A stretch of 64,000 nucleotides of DNA from CBDDHT01 sp965228615 (GCA_965228615.1 CBDDHT010000004.1:1612001-1676000); one strand, 5' to 3'. Shown: positions 1 to 10,469, counted from the stretch's first letter. Notes: generated by a model not told the origin, from the letters alone. Numbers and translations: made by a program.

Positions 1-2
1 GC

Positions 3-3000
3 ACATTCGGCTTTGTCAGCGGCAAGATCGCCCCAAGCGGCGAAATGGACATTCAGACCCCGGTCGCCATCATGGCGATCCGCGGAACAGCGCCAATCGT
101 CGAGCTGAATATTGGCGCCGACGGCAATCAGGTGAATGTGGACGGAAAGTTCTTCCTGGCCGTGGTCAAGGGCCATTCCGGCATCGTCCACCTGCTCGAC
201 CCGGAAACCCGCGAGCTCAAGGCCGTTCTGGACGATCCCCTGAAGGGCATCACCATTTCGGGCGCGGACGGCGTCACGACGTTCGATCTGACGGTCGCCG
301 ATCTCTTTTTCGTGCAGACCCTGGTCCAGAACCGGATCGAACCGCTGCTCGAAAGCCTCGACCCTGAAGGCGGTCCCGAGGATCTGCTCAAGAAGATCAA
401 GAATTCCTTCGACGACATTTTCAATCTGCTCGGCGATACGGGCCTCGGTGGCGTCACGCTGACGCTTACCGTTACCGATGCGGACGGCGATCCGCTGACC
501 ATTGCGTTGACGCCCACACCGGCGGGTTCGAGCAACGGCGTGCCGACGGCCGGGACCATCTCGATCGCAATCGATGTCGAAGACAATGAGGGCGGCGACG
601 ACGATATCGATGCGGGCACCGGCAGCACCAATGAGACGGTCGTCGGTTCGCTGCCGATCAACTTTGGTCTGGACGGGCCCGGCGGCATCAACTTTGCTTC
701 TTTGAATGGAACAGCAGTCACCGATACGGCTGGCCGAACGGTGACGTCCGGCGGCGAAGTCGTCACCTATAGTTTTTCGGGCAATACCCTGACCGCAAGC
801 ACACCGTCCGGCGTGGTTTTCCAGGTCGTGATCAACGATGTCGCGAGCGGCACCTTTACCGTGAACTTCTTCGAGCCGCTCGATGAACCGATCAGTGGCA
901 CCGAGGACGAGATCACCCTCTCCCTGCCCTTCCAGGTCATCGACGGAAACGGCAGTACAGCGACCGGTACGCTGGTTATCACGGTCGATGACGACACCCC
1001 GGAAATCGGGACACCGGAAGCAGCACTTGTCGACGAGGACGATTTGCCCGTCGGCAATATGGATACGCAGACCGGCGACGATGCGACGGTCACCAACGCA
1101 AGCATCGATACCGATTCCGACGACACCACGGTTGGCGGAACGCTGGATATCGCGTTCGGCTCGGACGACTCGAATGCTGTCGTCAACGGCGGCACACCGG
1201 CCGGCGCCGGCGACCGGGCCGTGACATTTGCGGCCAATGCCATTGCGACACTGACGGGCCTTGGCCTTACCTCTGAGGGCGATGCCCTCAGCTATGCCAT
1301 CACCGGCAACGGCACAGTCCTGACAGCGGAAGCGGGCGGGCGCACGATCTTCACGGTCACCCTGTCCGATACCGGGAGCGGGTCCTATGTCTTCGATCTG
1401 GAAGACACGCTCGACCACTCCGATCCGAATACCGAAGACAATATCGACCTGACCTTCGACTTCACGGCAACCGACTCCGACGGCGACACGGTCGATGGCA
1501 GTTTCACCGTTGCCGTCGATGACGACGGTCCCGTGATTGGAACGCCGGAAGACGCTCTCGTTGACGAGGACGATCTTGCGGGCCCGCCAAACGATCTTGC
1601 TGTCGGGAACAATAACGACGTCGCGACTGGTGATGATGTAACAGTCACCAACACGACCGTCGATACGGATAGCGACGAGACGACGGTTGGCGGCTCACTC
1701 GACATCGACTTCGGTGCAGACGACGCAAACGCTGTCGTAGATGGCGGAACACCAAGCGGCGACGGCGACAGAGCCGTCACATTCAATACCAGTACGATCA
1801 CGGCACTCAACCTGCTGAACCTGACGTCAGAAGGCGATTCGATCGCTTATGCGTTGTCACCGGACGCTTCGGTCCTGACCGCGACCGCCGGCGGGCGCAC
1901 GATCTTTACGGTGACATTGTCCGATACGGACAATGGCTCCTACATTTTCGATCTCGTAGACGCCATCGATCATCCGGACGCATTCAGCGAAGATGACATC
2001 GACCTTGCCTTCGATTTCATCGCCACCGACTCGGACGGTGACACCGCAGGTGGCAGCTTCACGGTCACCGTAGACGACGACGCGCCGAAACTCACTGGCA
2101 CTGTCGAGGGAACGGTCGAAGAAGAAGCCCTCACATCGGGCAATGAAGACACGCTCGATGCGGATGGAAACGACACCGATATCGTATCGGACCTGACAGT
2201 TGTCTCGGCCGTTGCAACCGGTTCGCTGCAGGGCTTGGTCACCGTCGGAGCCGACGAAGTGACCGGTGGGACCGGCGGTGCGTCCTTTGCCCTTTCGACC
2301 GACACGATTGACCTTCCGGATTTGACCTCAGGCGGGGAACAAGTTGCCTATGACGTCTCGGGCGACACTCTGACGGCCTATGTGGATGGCAGCGGGGGAA
2401 CACCTGGCCAGTTCGATCCGGCTGACTCGATCATCTTCACGCTCCAGGTCCAGGCGAACGGCGACTATACTTTCACGTTGCAAGAATCGCTGGACCATTT
2501 CGATCCGACGACAGGCGCCACGGCATCCGATGAAGAGACTCTGACACTCGACTTTTCGTCGATCATCATTCCAACGGACCAGGACGGCGATGCAATATCG
2601 GTCACGTCCGCCTTCACGATCGACGTCATTGACGACGTACCGATCATTGGAGCATCGGAGGCCGCGCTCGTCGACGAAGACGAATTGGCCACAGGCAACA
2701 TGGATGCTGCCACCGATGACGACGCGACTGTCACGAATGCGACCATAGATACCGATAGCGACGAGACGACGGTAGGCGGCTCGCTAAATATCGATTTCGG
2801 CGCAGACGATGCCAATGCTGTCCTGAACGGCGGCACGCCCGCGGGCAACGGCGATCGCGCCGTGACGTTCAGCGCCGATGCAGTTGCGACACTTGCTGCC
2901 CTCACCCTGACATCGGGTGGCGAACTGATCACCTATGCACTCTCGCCGGACGATACCGTTTTAACGGCGACGGCCGACGGGGAGACGGTTTTCACAGTGA

Positions 3001-6000
3001 CGCTGTCTGACGACGGCGACGGATCCTATATCTTCGATCTGTCCGGTCCGATTGACCACCCGGCGGGACTTTCAGAGAACGATGTCGATCTGACATTCAA
3101 CTTCACGGCGACCGACTCCGACGGCGACAGTGCCGACGGCAGTTTCGTCGTTACCGTCGACGACGATCTGCCCAAGCTTGTCGGCACGGTCACGAACACG
3201 GTCGAAGAAGAAGCCCTGCCGACCGGCAATGAAGACACTGTCGATGCCGATGGCAACGACAGCGACATACCTGCCGATCTGACGGCTGTATCCGCCGTTG
3301 CGAGTGGCTCACTGCAAGGTCTGGTCTCAGTCGGTGCGGATGAAGTCGTCGGGCCGACCGGCGGTGCTTCCTTTGCGCTTTCGACGGACACGTCGAGCCT
3401 CCCGGCTCTGACATCGAACGCTGCAACCGTGGACTACGACGTCAACGGCAATACATTGACGGCCTATGTCGATGCTGCCGGCGGCACACCCGGCCAGTTC
3501 GATCCGGCTGATTCAATCATCTTCACGCTCGTCGTTTCCGCCAACGGAGACTACACCTTCACGTTGAAAGCGCCACTGGATCATCCCGTTTCAACGAGCG
3601 ACTCGACGCCGTCCGATGAAGATACGCTCACGCTCGACCTGTCCTCGATCATCGTTGCGACCGACCAGGATGGCGATTCGATTGCGGTCGACTCCGCCTT
3701 CACGATCAAAATTATCGACGATGTGCCTGTCGCCAATGCCGACACGGACAGCGTCGTCGAAGACGGCCCGCCCGATGCTACGGGGAACGTGCTGACCGGT
3801 GTCGATATCAGCGGATCCCCGGATACGAACACGACCGATGGGGTGGCCGATCAGTCTGGTGCAGATCAGACGCTCACTGTCGTTGGCATAGGGAGCGTCA
3901 ACGAAGGAACGAGCGGCTCCGTCGGCACGGACCTAGACGGCGAGTTCGGGACGCTGACGCTCAATGCAGATGGCAGCTATGTGTACAAACTGGACAATGG
4001 CAATGCGACAGTCGACGCGCTGAATGACAGCGATAGCGTCCAGGATCAATTCACCTACACCATTGCCGATGCGGACGGTGACGAAGTTACGACGACCCTG
4101 ACAGTGACAGTCAATGGCGCAAACGATGCGCCGACCGTCGACCTCAATGGTCCTGCCAGCGGAACAGGCTTCAGTGCGAGCTTTGCCGAGGGCGATGGCC
4201 TGACCAGCATTGTCGATGCTTTAAACCTGACGACGAGCGACGTCGACAACTCCAATTTGTCGTCCGCCACCATCACCTTGACGAACCGGCCCGATGGCCC
4301 GGCGGAATCGCTTGCCGTCAACACAGGCACCACCGGAATTACGGCGGTCTACACGCCGGCAACCGGCGTGCTTGCGCTGACGGGGTCCGCTTCGCTTGCT
4401 GACTATCAGCAGGTTCTTCGGTCTCTCAGCTACGACAATACAAGCGAAAACCCCGACACGACCGACCGGACGGTGACCGTTGTCGTCAATGACGGGACGG
4501 CCGACAGTGCCCCGGCAACAACAATCGTCAGCGTCGAAGCCGTCAATGACGATCCAGCCGCCGCAAACCTGCCGACCGGCGATCTCATCGCGCTGCAGGG
4601 TGTGGCGAAAGATCTCAATCTGAAGGATGTCACCTTCTCCGATGCCGATTTGGGTACAGGCGACCTGACACTGACCTTCAAGACCGTTGCTGGAACGTTG
4701 ACGGCCGCACCGGGCGGGACATCCGGCCCTGTGGTGACGGGAACCGGCACGCAGACCGTGACCGTTACAGGCACGATTGCTGAGATCGAGGCCTATCTCG
4801 ATACGCCGAGCAACGTGCAGTACACAAATTCGGGCACGCCCGGAGACGACGTGGATACGATCACGCTCGAACTCAGCGACAATGGCAATACGGGTACCGG
4901 CGGCACCAGTCCGGTTACGCTGCTGACGGCGAATGTGGATCTCGCGGCAACGACCGAAACCTTCGACGGCATAGCGACCAACATGTTCGTCACGACGATC
5001 ACCCGCGGCGGACTGGAGTACACATTCACGCCCAATGGAGAATCCGGTAGCCTCATCGGAAACCCAATCGGTGGTTCGGTCGGTGAGGCACTGCAGCTCG
5101 TGTCCAATCCACCGGCACCGATGGCGATTGGCATCGAGGATGTCAACATCACGAAGAGCGGTGGCGGCGAGTTTACCTTCGAAAGCCTGGATGCTGTCGT
5201 TCCGGCGAGTCATGCGCCTGTGGTCATCACGGGTTTTCTGGGTGGTGCTCAGGTATTCATTACTAATACTACGCCAGCAATGAGTGGGACCATCACGCTA
5301 GGTCCAACAGCCCCAACTCTCGTGGATAAGGTCGAGATTACGTCCTTCAATTTCGATGGATTTGTCATCGACAATGTCAAAGTCACGTCTTTCGAAGATC
5401 CGATCATTCTGGATCTCGGCGCTGCCGGCATCGATCTGACGAGCGCCGTCGATGGCGTTCGTTTCGATCTCGATGCGGACGGCACCAAGGACGCCATTGG
5501 CTGGACCAGTGGCGAGGACGGCATTCTGGCGATCGACCTGGACGGGTCGGGCGCCATTGAGGATGGCAGCGAGGTTTTCTCGCCCGATTTCGGCGATGGC
5601 GGTTTCACAGACTCGCTCGAAGCGTTGGCCAGTCTCGACGAGAATGGCGACGGCCAGATCGATGCGAACGATGCCGCCTATGACGACCTGCTGATCTGGG
5701 TCGACGGAAATCATGACGGTGTTTCTCAGGACGATGAGCTTGCGAGCCTCCTCGACCACGGGATTGCGTCCATCGATCTTGGTGCCGAGCCGAGCAATGA
5801 GCAGATCAACGGAAATCGGATCCTCTCCGAAGGCCAGTTCACACTGACATCCGGCGAGACCAAGGATTATGTCGCTGTTGGTTTCGAATCGCTCAACATC
5901 CCCTCGTCCAACCATGCGCCGGAGCTATCCGGCGCTCACGATCTAGGAACCATTGCCGCACAGGATGCGAATGCGGGAACCGTGGTCGCGGATCTGGTGA

Positions 6001-7010
6001 GCGACCTGGCAAGCGATGCCGATCCGAACACGGATATCGGGATCGCCGTGACGGCAGCTCAGACGCAAGGTAGCGGGACCTGGCAATATCGATCCGCCGA
6101 CGGCAGCTTCGTCAATTTCCCGGCGATTGCCCTTGGCGCCGCATTCCTTCTCGCCTTCGACATGATCGTTCGGTTCGTTCCGGATGCCGCCGCGCAGACG
6201 ACCGATCCGGGTGCGGCCGGGCACGTTGAGACCCCACCGTCCCTCACCTTCCACGCCTGGGACGGAAGTGCCGGCGAAGCAGGCGAGATTGTCGACATCA
6301 GCGCGACGGGAACCGGCGGCGATACGCCATTCAGCACGGCCCAGGCGACATCCTCCGTCGAGATCGCGGCTGAACCCGTTACCGGACGCTTCACCGACGA
6401 GGACGATACGGTCGATCTCAACAGTGTCGTTCCGGACGGCGATGGCGACGGGCCCTTCGCGGATGCCGGTGCCGGCAATGACACCGTTATTCTCCCTGAC
6501 GTCGGTGCACCCTTGTCGGAGCAACTCGCCGGCCAGACTTTCTATGGCGGCACAGGTGACGATGTCATTACCGGCGGAGACGGTGACGACATCATCGATG
6601 GTGGTGACGGCAACGATCTGATCTCGGGCGGTGCCGGCGACGATATCCTCGCCGGCGGGCTCGGATTCGATACGCTGACCGGTGGCGAAGGCGTCGACAC
6701 GTTTGTCCTAAGCCATCTCGATGCCGCCGATCTGATCGCCGACTATGACTTCGGCGCTGGCGACGAGATCGATCTGAGTGGTCTTTTCACCGTCTACAGC
6801 GATGGAAGCGAAGGCACCGACCAGGATGATCTCGGCGATTTCGTTCGCGTGGTCGAAAGTGGCGATGGTGCTGTCGATCAGCTTCAGGTCGATGTAGATG
6901 GCGGCGGAGACTCGTTCGTGAGTGTGGCTTCGATCAACGCCGACTCCGGTGTCAACATCACATATAGCGATGACAGCAGCGCCGCCTCGACGAATAGTGG
7001 CGTCGTCTAA
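3..7010 (+). CDS. Giant FecR/T1SS-143-repeat/RTX secreted protein, 5' partial
   Basis: The frame is open to the window edge and the first ATG (45) lies inside a recognisable domain, so the true start is upstream. The N-terminus matches the end of a FecR-like domain (PSGEM, then TPVAIMAIRGT). There follow tandem ~180-residue modules opening with VDEDDL or EEEAL and ending DDD/DDVP, typical of T1SS-143/VCBS-like repeats. Next come cadherin-like segments and a calcium-binding EF-hand-like stretch (DLDGSGAIEDG, DENGDGQIDAND, near 5530-5720). Near the C-terminus (6540-6690) are nonapeptide RTX repeats (GGTGDDVITGG and similar), then an Asp-rich type I secretion signal. It is very acidic and cysteine-free. 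Family knowledge suggests export by a type I secretion system as a surface adhesin or large repeat protein; no ABC exporter or HlyD gene is present here. FecR domains in such proteins may contact the envelope or peptidoglycan. The next gene, a CHASE2 cyclase, is 39 bp downstream, suggesting one transcript. Confidence 0.88.
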   Translation, partial: TFGFVSGKIAPSGEMDIQTPVAIMAIRGTAPIVELNIGADGNQVNVDGKFFLAVVKGHSGIVHLLDPETRELKAVLDDPLKGITISGADGVTTFDLTVADLFFVQTLVQNRIEPLLESLDPEGGPEDLLKKIKNSFDDIFNLLGDTGLGGVTLTLTVTDADGDPLTIALTPTPAGSSNGVPTAGTISIAIDVEDNEGGDDDIDAGTGSTNETVVGSLPINFGLDGPGGINFASLNGTAVTDTAGRTVTSGGEVVTYSFSGNTLTASTPSGVVFQVVINDVASGTFTVNFFEPLDEPISGTEDEITLSLPFQVIDGNGSTATGTLVITVDDDTPEIGTPEAALVDEDDLPVGNMDTQTGDDATVTNASIDTDSDDTTVGGTLDIAFGSDDSNAVVNGGTPAGAGDRAVTFAANAIATLTGLGLTSEGDALSYAITGNGTVLTAEAGGRTIFTVTLSDTGSGSYVFDLEDTLDHSDPNTEDNIDLTFDFTATDSDGDTVDGSFTVAVDDDGPVIGTPEDALVDEDDLAGPPNDLAVGNNNDVATGDDVTVTNTTVDTDSDETTVGGSLDIDFGADDANAVVDGGTPSGDGDRAVTFNTSTITALNLLNLTSEGDSIAYALSPDASVLTATAGGRTIFTVTLSDTDNGSYIFDLVDAIDHPDAFSEDDIDLAFDFIATDSDGDTAGGSFTVTVDDDAPKLTGTVEGTVEEEALTSGNEDTLDADGNDTDIVSDLTVVSAVATGSLQGLVTVGADEVTGGTGGASFALSTDTIDLPDLTSGGEQVAYDVSGDTLTAYVDGSGGTPGQFDPADSIIFTLQVQANGDYTFTLQESLDHFDPTTGATASDEETLTLDFSSIIIPTDQDGDAISVTSAFTIDVIDDVPIIGASEAALVDEDELATGNMDAATDDDATVTNATIDTDSDETTVGGSLNIDFGADDANAVLNGGTPAGNGDRAVTFSADAVATLAALTLTSGGELITYALSPDDTVLTATADGETVFTVTLSDDGDGSYIFDLSGPIDHPAGLSENDVDLTFNFTATDSDGDSADGSFVVTVDDDLPKLVGTVTNTVEEEALPTGNEDTVDADGNDSDIPADLTAVSAVASGSLQGLVSVGADEVVGPTGGASFALSTDTSSLPALTSNAATVDYDVNGNTLTAYVDAAGGTPGQFDPADSIIFTLVVSANGDYTFTLKAPLDHPVSTSDSTPSDEDTLTLDLSSIIVATDQDGDSIAVDSAFTIKIIDDVPVANADTDSVVEDGPPDATGNVLTGVDISGSPDTNTTDGVADQSGADQTLTVVGIGSVNEGTSGSVGTDLDGEFGTLTLNADGSYVYKLDNGNATVDALNDSDSVQDQFTYTIADADGDEVTTTLTVTVNGANDAPTVDLNGPASGTGFSASFAEGDGLTSIVDALNLTTSDVDNSNLSSATITLTNRPDGPAESLAVNTGTTGITAVYTPATGVLALTGSASLADYQQVLRSLSYDNTSENPDTTDRTVTVVVNDGTADSAPATTIVSVEAVNDDPAAANLPTGDLIALQGVAKDLNLKDVTFSDADLGTGDLTLTFKTVAGTLTAAPGGTSGPVVTGTGTQTVTVTGTIAEIEAYLDTPSNVQYTNSGTPGDDVDTITLELSDNGNTGTGGTSPVTLLTANVDLAATTETFDGIATNMFVTTITRGGLEYTFTPNGESGSLIGNPIGGSVGEALQLVSNPPAPMAIGIEDVNITKSGGGEFTFESLDAVVPASHAPVVITGFLGGAQVFITNTTPAMSGTITLGPTAPTLVDKVEITSFNFDGFVIDNVKVTSFEDPIILDLGAAGIDLTSAVDGVRFDLDADGTKDAIGWTSGEDGILAIDLDGSGAIEDGSEVFSPDFGDGGFTDSLEALASLDENGDGQIDANDAAYDDLLIWVDGNHDGVSQDDELASLLDHGIASIDLGAEPSNEQINGNRILSEGQFTLTSGETKDYVAVGFESLNIPSSNHAPELSGAHDLGTIAAQDANAGTVVADLVSDLASDADPNTDIGIAVTAAQTQGSGTWQYRSADGSFVNFPAIALGAAFLLAFDMIVRFVPDAAAQTTDPGAAGHVETPPSLTFHAWDGSAGEAGEIVDISATGTGGDTPFSTAQATSSVEIAAEPVTGRFTDEDDTVDLNSVVPDGDGDGPFADAGAGNDTVILPDVGAPLSEQLAGQTFYGGTGDDVITGGDGDDIIDGGDGNDLISGGAGDDILAGGLGFDTLTGGEGVDTFVLSHLDAADLIADYDFGAGDEIDLSGLFTVYSDGSEGTDQDDLGDFVRVVESGDGAVDQLQVDVDGGGDSFVSVASINADSGVNITYSDDSSAASTNSGVV
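1005..3725 (+). repeat. Tandem A-A-B-A-B repeat modules in the RTX gene
   Basis: Five coding modules of about 525-555 bp are visible. Type A modules (beginning with VDEDDL or VDEDEL) start near 1005, 1548 and 2640. Type B modules (beginning with TVEEEAL) start near 2085 and 3165. The A-B pair 1548-2640 is followed by a second A-B pair 2640-3725 of nearly the same length, which looks like duplication of a two-module unit. Boundaries are approximate. Confidence 0.7.
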
Positions 7011-7049
7011 AAGTCGTTCGCAGCTGAGCCGGCGGGGCTGGGGCCGACA

Positions 7050-9284
7050 ATGTATCGCAGGATTCTCCAAGTGCTGGGGCCCATGGCGCGCCGTTTCGGT
7101 TGGTCGCGGCTTATCGGCGGCTCGCTACTCGCGCTTCTGCTGGCAATTCGATTCATCGATCCACCCGCCGTCCAGCTGACGCGGCTGAAGATTTTCGATC
7201 TCTATCAGGCGGCGAAACCGCGCATTGCCACACAGCAACCGGTCGTGATCGTCGACATCGACGAGGCCAGCCTGGAAAAACTCGGCCAATGGCCCTGGCC
7301 GCGCAATCTTGTCGCGGAACTCGTCAAAAATCTCTCGGCCAAAGGGGCCGTCGCGATCGCGTTCGATGTGCTGTTCCCCGAACCCGACCGCACATCGCCA
7401 CAGGTGATCGCAAAAGACATTCCGAACTTGAGCCAGTCGGCACGCGATGAGATCGAGGCGGCGCGAAACCATGATGAGATCCTGTCGGACGCGATCGCTG
7501 CGTCAAGGGTCGTCGTTGCGCAATCCGCATATGCCCAGCGCACCTCATCCATAAGGACGAGCAATATCGCGCAGGCACCGATTGCAACCATCGGCGCCGA
7601 CCCCAAACCATTCCTGCTGCGATACCCTGCCCTCGTCCCAAACATCGAGATGTTGGAGAAAGCCGCGAAGGGTCGCGGGATGGTAACCATTCTCCCCGAC
7701 CCGGATGGCATCGTCCGCAAGGTTCCGACGGTGCTGGTCGCAAAAGAAAAGATCGTTCCGTCGCTGACCATGGAGCTGCTGCGCGTGGCTACGGGCCAGA
7801 GCACGTTTCTCGTCAAGAGCAACGAGGCGGGTGTGCAGAATGTGGTGGTTGCCGGAGCCCAGATCCCGACGGACAGTTTCGGACAATTCTGGGTCCACTT
7901 CACGGACCGCGACCAACGCCGCTATGTCTCCGCAAAAGACGTGATCGACGGCACAGTTCCAACCGAACGCATCGCCAACAAGCTCGTTCTCATCGGAACG
8001 TCTGCGTTGGGGTTGTTCGATCTGAAGGCGACACCTCTCGATCCTGCGATGCCGGGCGTCGAAGTCCATGCCCAGGTGTTGGAGAATATCCTCACCCAAT
8101 CCGGTCTTCTGCGACCGGCTTATGCATCCGGAGCCGAACTCAGCTTAGCGTTGGCGGTCGGCCTGCTCTTCATCATTCTGGCGCCCATGGTCGGCGCAAC
8201 GGCGATTTTTCTGATGGGAGCAACCATCGCATCCGTCATGGTTGGGACATCCTGGTATCTGTACACCGAATCCAGGCTCCTCGTGGATGTTGCCTTCCCG
8301 CTTGTATCGAGTTTTGCCGTTTTTCTCGCGATGCTGTCTTTCAACTATTTTCGCGGTGAGGTCGAACGGCGCCAGGTTCGTGATGCATTCAGCCAATATC
8401 TTTCCCCGGCACTCGTCGAGCAACTCGCCCAGGACCCCGACAGACTCGTTCTCGGAGGTGAGACCCGGAACATGACGTTCCTGTTCAGCGACGTCAGAGG
8501 TTTCACGACCATTTCCGAGCTTTACCGTGAGGATCCGCAAAGCCTGACGCGTCTCATGAACCGCTTTCTTACCCCGCTGTCGAACACCATCGTCGAGCGG
8601 AACGGGACCATCGACAAATATATGGGCGACTCGATCATGGCGTTCTGGAATGCCCCGATCGATCACGAGAAACATGCGTTGAGCGCATGCGAGGCGGCTC
8701 TCGATATGTTGCAGCACATCGACAACATCAACGCCGCGCGCAAACAAGAGGCGGATGAGGCTGGTCAGGAATTCTTGCCGCTCGATATGGGGGTCGGCGT
8801 CAATACCGGCGAATGCGTTGTCGGGAACATGGGGTCCGATCTGCGCTTTGATTATACGGTGCTCGGTGACAGCGTTAATCTGGCATCCCGTCTGGAGGGC
8901 CAATCGAGGGTCTATGGCGTGCCGATGATCATCGGTTCGCAAACTGCCGAACAGGTTCGCTCCGAATTCGCCACGATCGAGATCGATGCGATCCGGGTGA
9001 AGGGCAAGACAGAACCTGAAATCATCTACACGGTCCTTGGACGGCGAGATGTCCTTGGCGACCCTGCGTACCGGAAACTGCGCGATCGAATGGGCGACCT
9101 GTTGTCCGCATATCGTGACCAGGATTGGGATGGCACACTGAGCGCTATCGAGGCCTGTTCCGACAGTGCGGACAGTTTTGGCCTTGGCGTTCTCGTGAAT
9201 ATCTATCGGGATCGTGTTGCCGCCTTCCGTGACATGCCACCACCTCAAGACTGGGATGGTGTCTTTACGGCCGAAGCAAAATAG
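7050..9284 (+). CDS. CHASE2-domain class III adenylate/guanylate cyclase
   Basis: 744 aa. One N-terminal membrane segment (about residues 21-36) precedes a periplasmic CHASE2 domain (about 40-340). Further hydrophobic segments (about 360-440) lead to a cytoplasmic class III nucleotidyl cyclase domain. Both metal-binding aspartates are present: D481 in FLFSDVRGFT and D527 in KYMGDSIMAFWNAP. The motif FDYTVLGDSVNLASRLEG completes the active site. Activity is expected to be cAMP formation from ATP; I cannot exclude cGMP. CHASE2 is an extracytoplasmic sensor of unknown ligand. It lies 39 bp behind the FecR/RTX gene, an association often seen between FecR-domain proteins and CHASE2 cyclases, so envelope status sensed via the FecR protein may control cyclic nucleotide output (inference). 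ATG 7050 was chosen because it precedes the first membrane segment and has a G-rich upstream sequence. Confidence 0.9.
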   Translation: MYRRILQVLGPMARRFGWSRLIGGSLLALLLAIRFIDPPAVQLTRLKIFDLYQAAKPRIATQQPVVIVDIDEASLEKLGQWPWPRNLVAELVKNLSAKGAVAIAFDVLFPEPDRTSPQVIAKDIPNLSQSARDEIEAARNHDEILSDAIAASRVVVAQSAYAQRTSSIRTSNIAQAPIATIGADPKPFLLRYPALVPNIEMLEKAAKGRGMVTILPDPDGIVRKVPTVLVAKEKIVPSLTMELLRVATGQSTFLVKSNEAGVQNVVVAGAQIPTDSFGQFWVHFTDRDQRRYVSAKDVIDGTVPTERIANKLVLIGTSALGLFDLKATPLDPAMPGVEVHAQVLENILTQSGLLRPAYASGAELSLALAVGLLFIILAPMVGATAIFLMGATIASVMVGTSWYLYTESRLLVDVAFPLVSSFAVFLAMLSFNYFRGEVERRQVRDAFSQYLSPALVEQLAQDPDRLVLGGETRNMTFLFSDVRGFTTISELYREDPQSLTRLMNRFLTPLSNTIVERNGTIDKYMGDSIMAFWNAPIDHEKHALSACEAALDMLQHIDNINAARKQEADEAGQEFLPLDMGVGVNTGECVVGNMGSDLRFDYTVLGDSVNLASRLEGQSRVYGVPMIIGSQTAEQVRSEFATIEIDAIRVKGKTEPEIIYTVLGRRDVLGDPAYRKLRDRMGDLLSAYRDQDWDGTLSAIEACSDSADSFGLGVLVNIYRDRVAAFRDMPPPQDWDGVFTAEAK

Positions 9285-9318
9285 TCCTGCCGGATTTCCT
9301 TGCCCTTGCAGCGTGACT

Positions 9319-9343
9319 CCCAAAAGCCGGCGCCGGTTTTGGG
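9319..9343. terminator. Hairpin between convergent genes
   Basis: Arms at 9319-9330 and 9333-9343 pair with one bulged base; the stem combines A/T and G/C blocks (CCCAAAA, CCGG). It lies between the cyclase stop and the stop of the reverse-strand receptor gene, so it may end transcripts from both sides. There is no strong T-run. Confidence 0.45.
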
Positions 9344-9410
9344 ATATAGAAAAAGTGTCAGAACAAGAATTCGGTGCGCGACATAAGAGCCCGGTCCGTC
9401 ACGACGCGCT

Positions 9411-10469
9411 CTAACGGCTCAGACCAAAGCGCTCCTGCATTTTGCGATACGCGGTCACAGTGCTGTCAATCAATCTGGCGGTGCCAGCGCTATCGCGAAA
9501 GCTCTCCGTTGGATGCATATAGGCTTTTGCATTGAAGGCCTGAAAGCTTGGCTGACAATAAGCCTTCTGAAACGCCCATTTGAGCCAATCGAGACGGACC
9601 TTCGGCACATCGGGTTTTGCGAAGTAACTGCGGAATCGCAGAAGCGGTTCAAAATCGAGCCCCGCATCCGACATGGACGGTGTGTCGGCGAATGCCGGAA
9701 CGCGATTGGGCAGGAGCGTCAGGATCGGCCGGAATTTTCCGGAATCGAGAAACTGCCTGACATCGCCCGGTTGCTCGAGGAGGGCATGTGCCGGCCCTTT
9801 GCCGGCGGGGTCCGGCTCACCGCGCCCTGCCGAGAATGTCGCCGGTTCGATCTTTAATCCATAGTGCTCCGCCATAAGGCGCAGATTGAGTCGCTCCATA
9901 GAGCCTTTTCGCGAGACTGTCGCGATGCGGACACTCGTCCCTTCTTCTTTTGCGTGCGCGATAAGACCATTCCAATCGGCGAACCTTTTTTCATCGGCAA
10001 ACACATAGATCTGAGAAAACGTCACCTGGACAGTTGCAAGAGGAGCGAGGTCGATCGCCGGATTCGGCCGCTTTTCATCCAGCGCATGAGCGCTTGCTGC
10101 ATCGTCCACATGTTGCAGAATGGTATTCCCGTCACTCGGCGTGGAAAGAAATGCATCCATCCCTTTCCGCCCGCTGCCACCGGGTTTGTATTCGATATTG
10201 ATCGTAACGCCCGTGAGTTCGGTAAAGGCTTGCGTCATTGCACGAGCAAGCTGGCCCGATCCTCCTCCGGCCCCGTACGGAACAATGAGCGTGAGGGGCC
10301 CTGATGGAAAGCCGTCGGGACGGTCCATAGCGCCGGGCAGATGCTCGCTAGCACAGCGCCCGGCTTCAGTGGGCTCAACCAGCCCGACGGACGATAGCAG
10401 AGTCACAACAAACAGGACTCGACACACATCCCCGCCCGACCGTTGCCGATTCTCCAAATTCCTCTCCAT
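9411..10469 (-). CDS. Tripartite tricarboxylate transporter receptor (Bug/TctC family)
   Basis: About 352 aa from ATG 10469, chosen because it precedes a cleavable signal peptide (CRVLFVVTLLSSVGL); a longer frame to 10544 adds non-signal residues. The mature part has the Bug/TctC signatures: PLTLIVPYGAGGGSGQLAR near the N-terminus, YKPGGSGRKGMDAFL, and LLPNRVPAFADTPSM in the C-terminal lobe. These periplasmic proteins bind carboxylates or similar solutes for TctAB membrane partners. No tctA or tctB is in the window, so this is an orphan receptor, common for the family. The central part is more divergent than usual, so the ligand cannot be guessed. Confidence 0.82.
   Translation of the reverse strand: MERNLENRQRSGGDVCRVLFVVTLLSSVGLVEPTEAGRCASEHLPGAMDRPDGFPSGPLTLIVPYGAGGGSGQLARAMTQAFTELTGVTINIEYKPGGSGRKGMDAFLSTPSDGNTILQHVDDAASAHALDEKRPNPAIDLAPLATVQVTFSQIYVFADEKRFADWNGLIAHAKEEGTSVRIATVSRKGSMERLNLRLMAEHYGLKIEPATFSAGRGEPDPAGKGPAHALLEQPGDVRQFLDSGKFRPILTLLPNRVPAFADTPSMSDAGLDFEPLLRFRSYFAKPDVPKVRLDWLKWAFQKAYCQPSFQAFNAKAYMHPTESFRDSAGTARLIDSTVTAYRKMQERFGLSR

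Noticed and set aside
4221..5213. 330-aa reverse-strand frame inside the RTX gene
   Set aside because: It is the complement of the strongly coding RTX sequence; no domain or ribosome site.
8145..9323. 392-aa reverse-strand frame over the cyclase domain
   Set aside because: Antisense to conserved cyclase motifs; length is explained by high-GC shadow coding.
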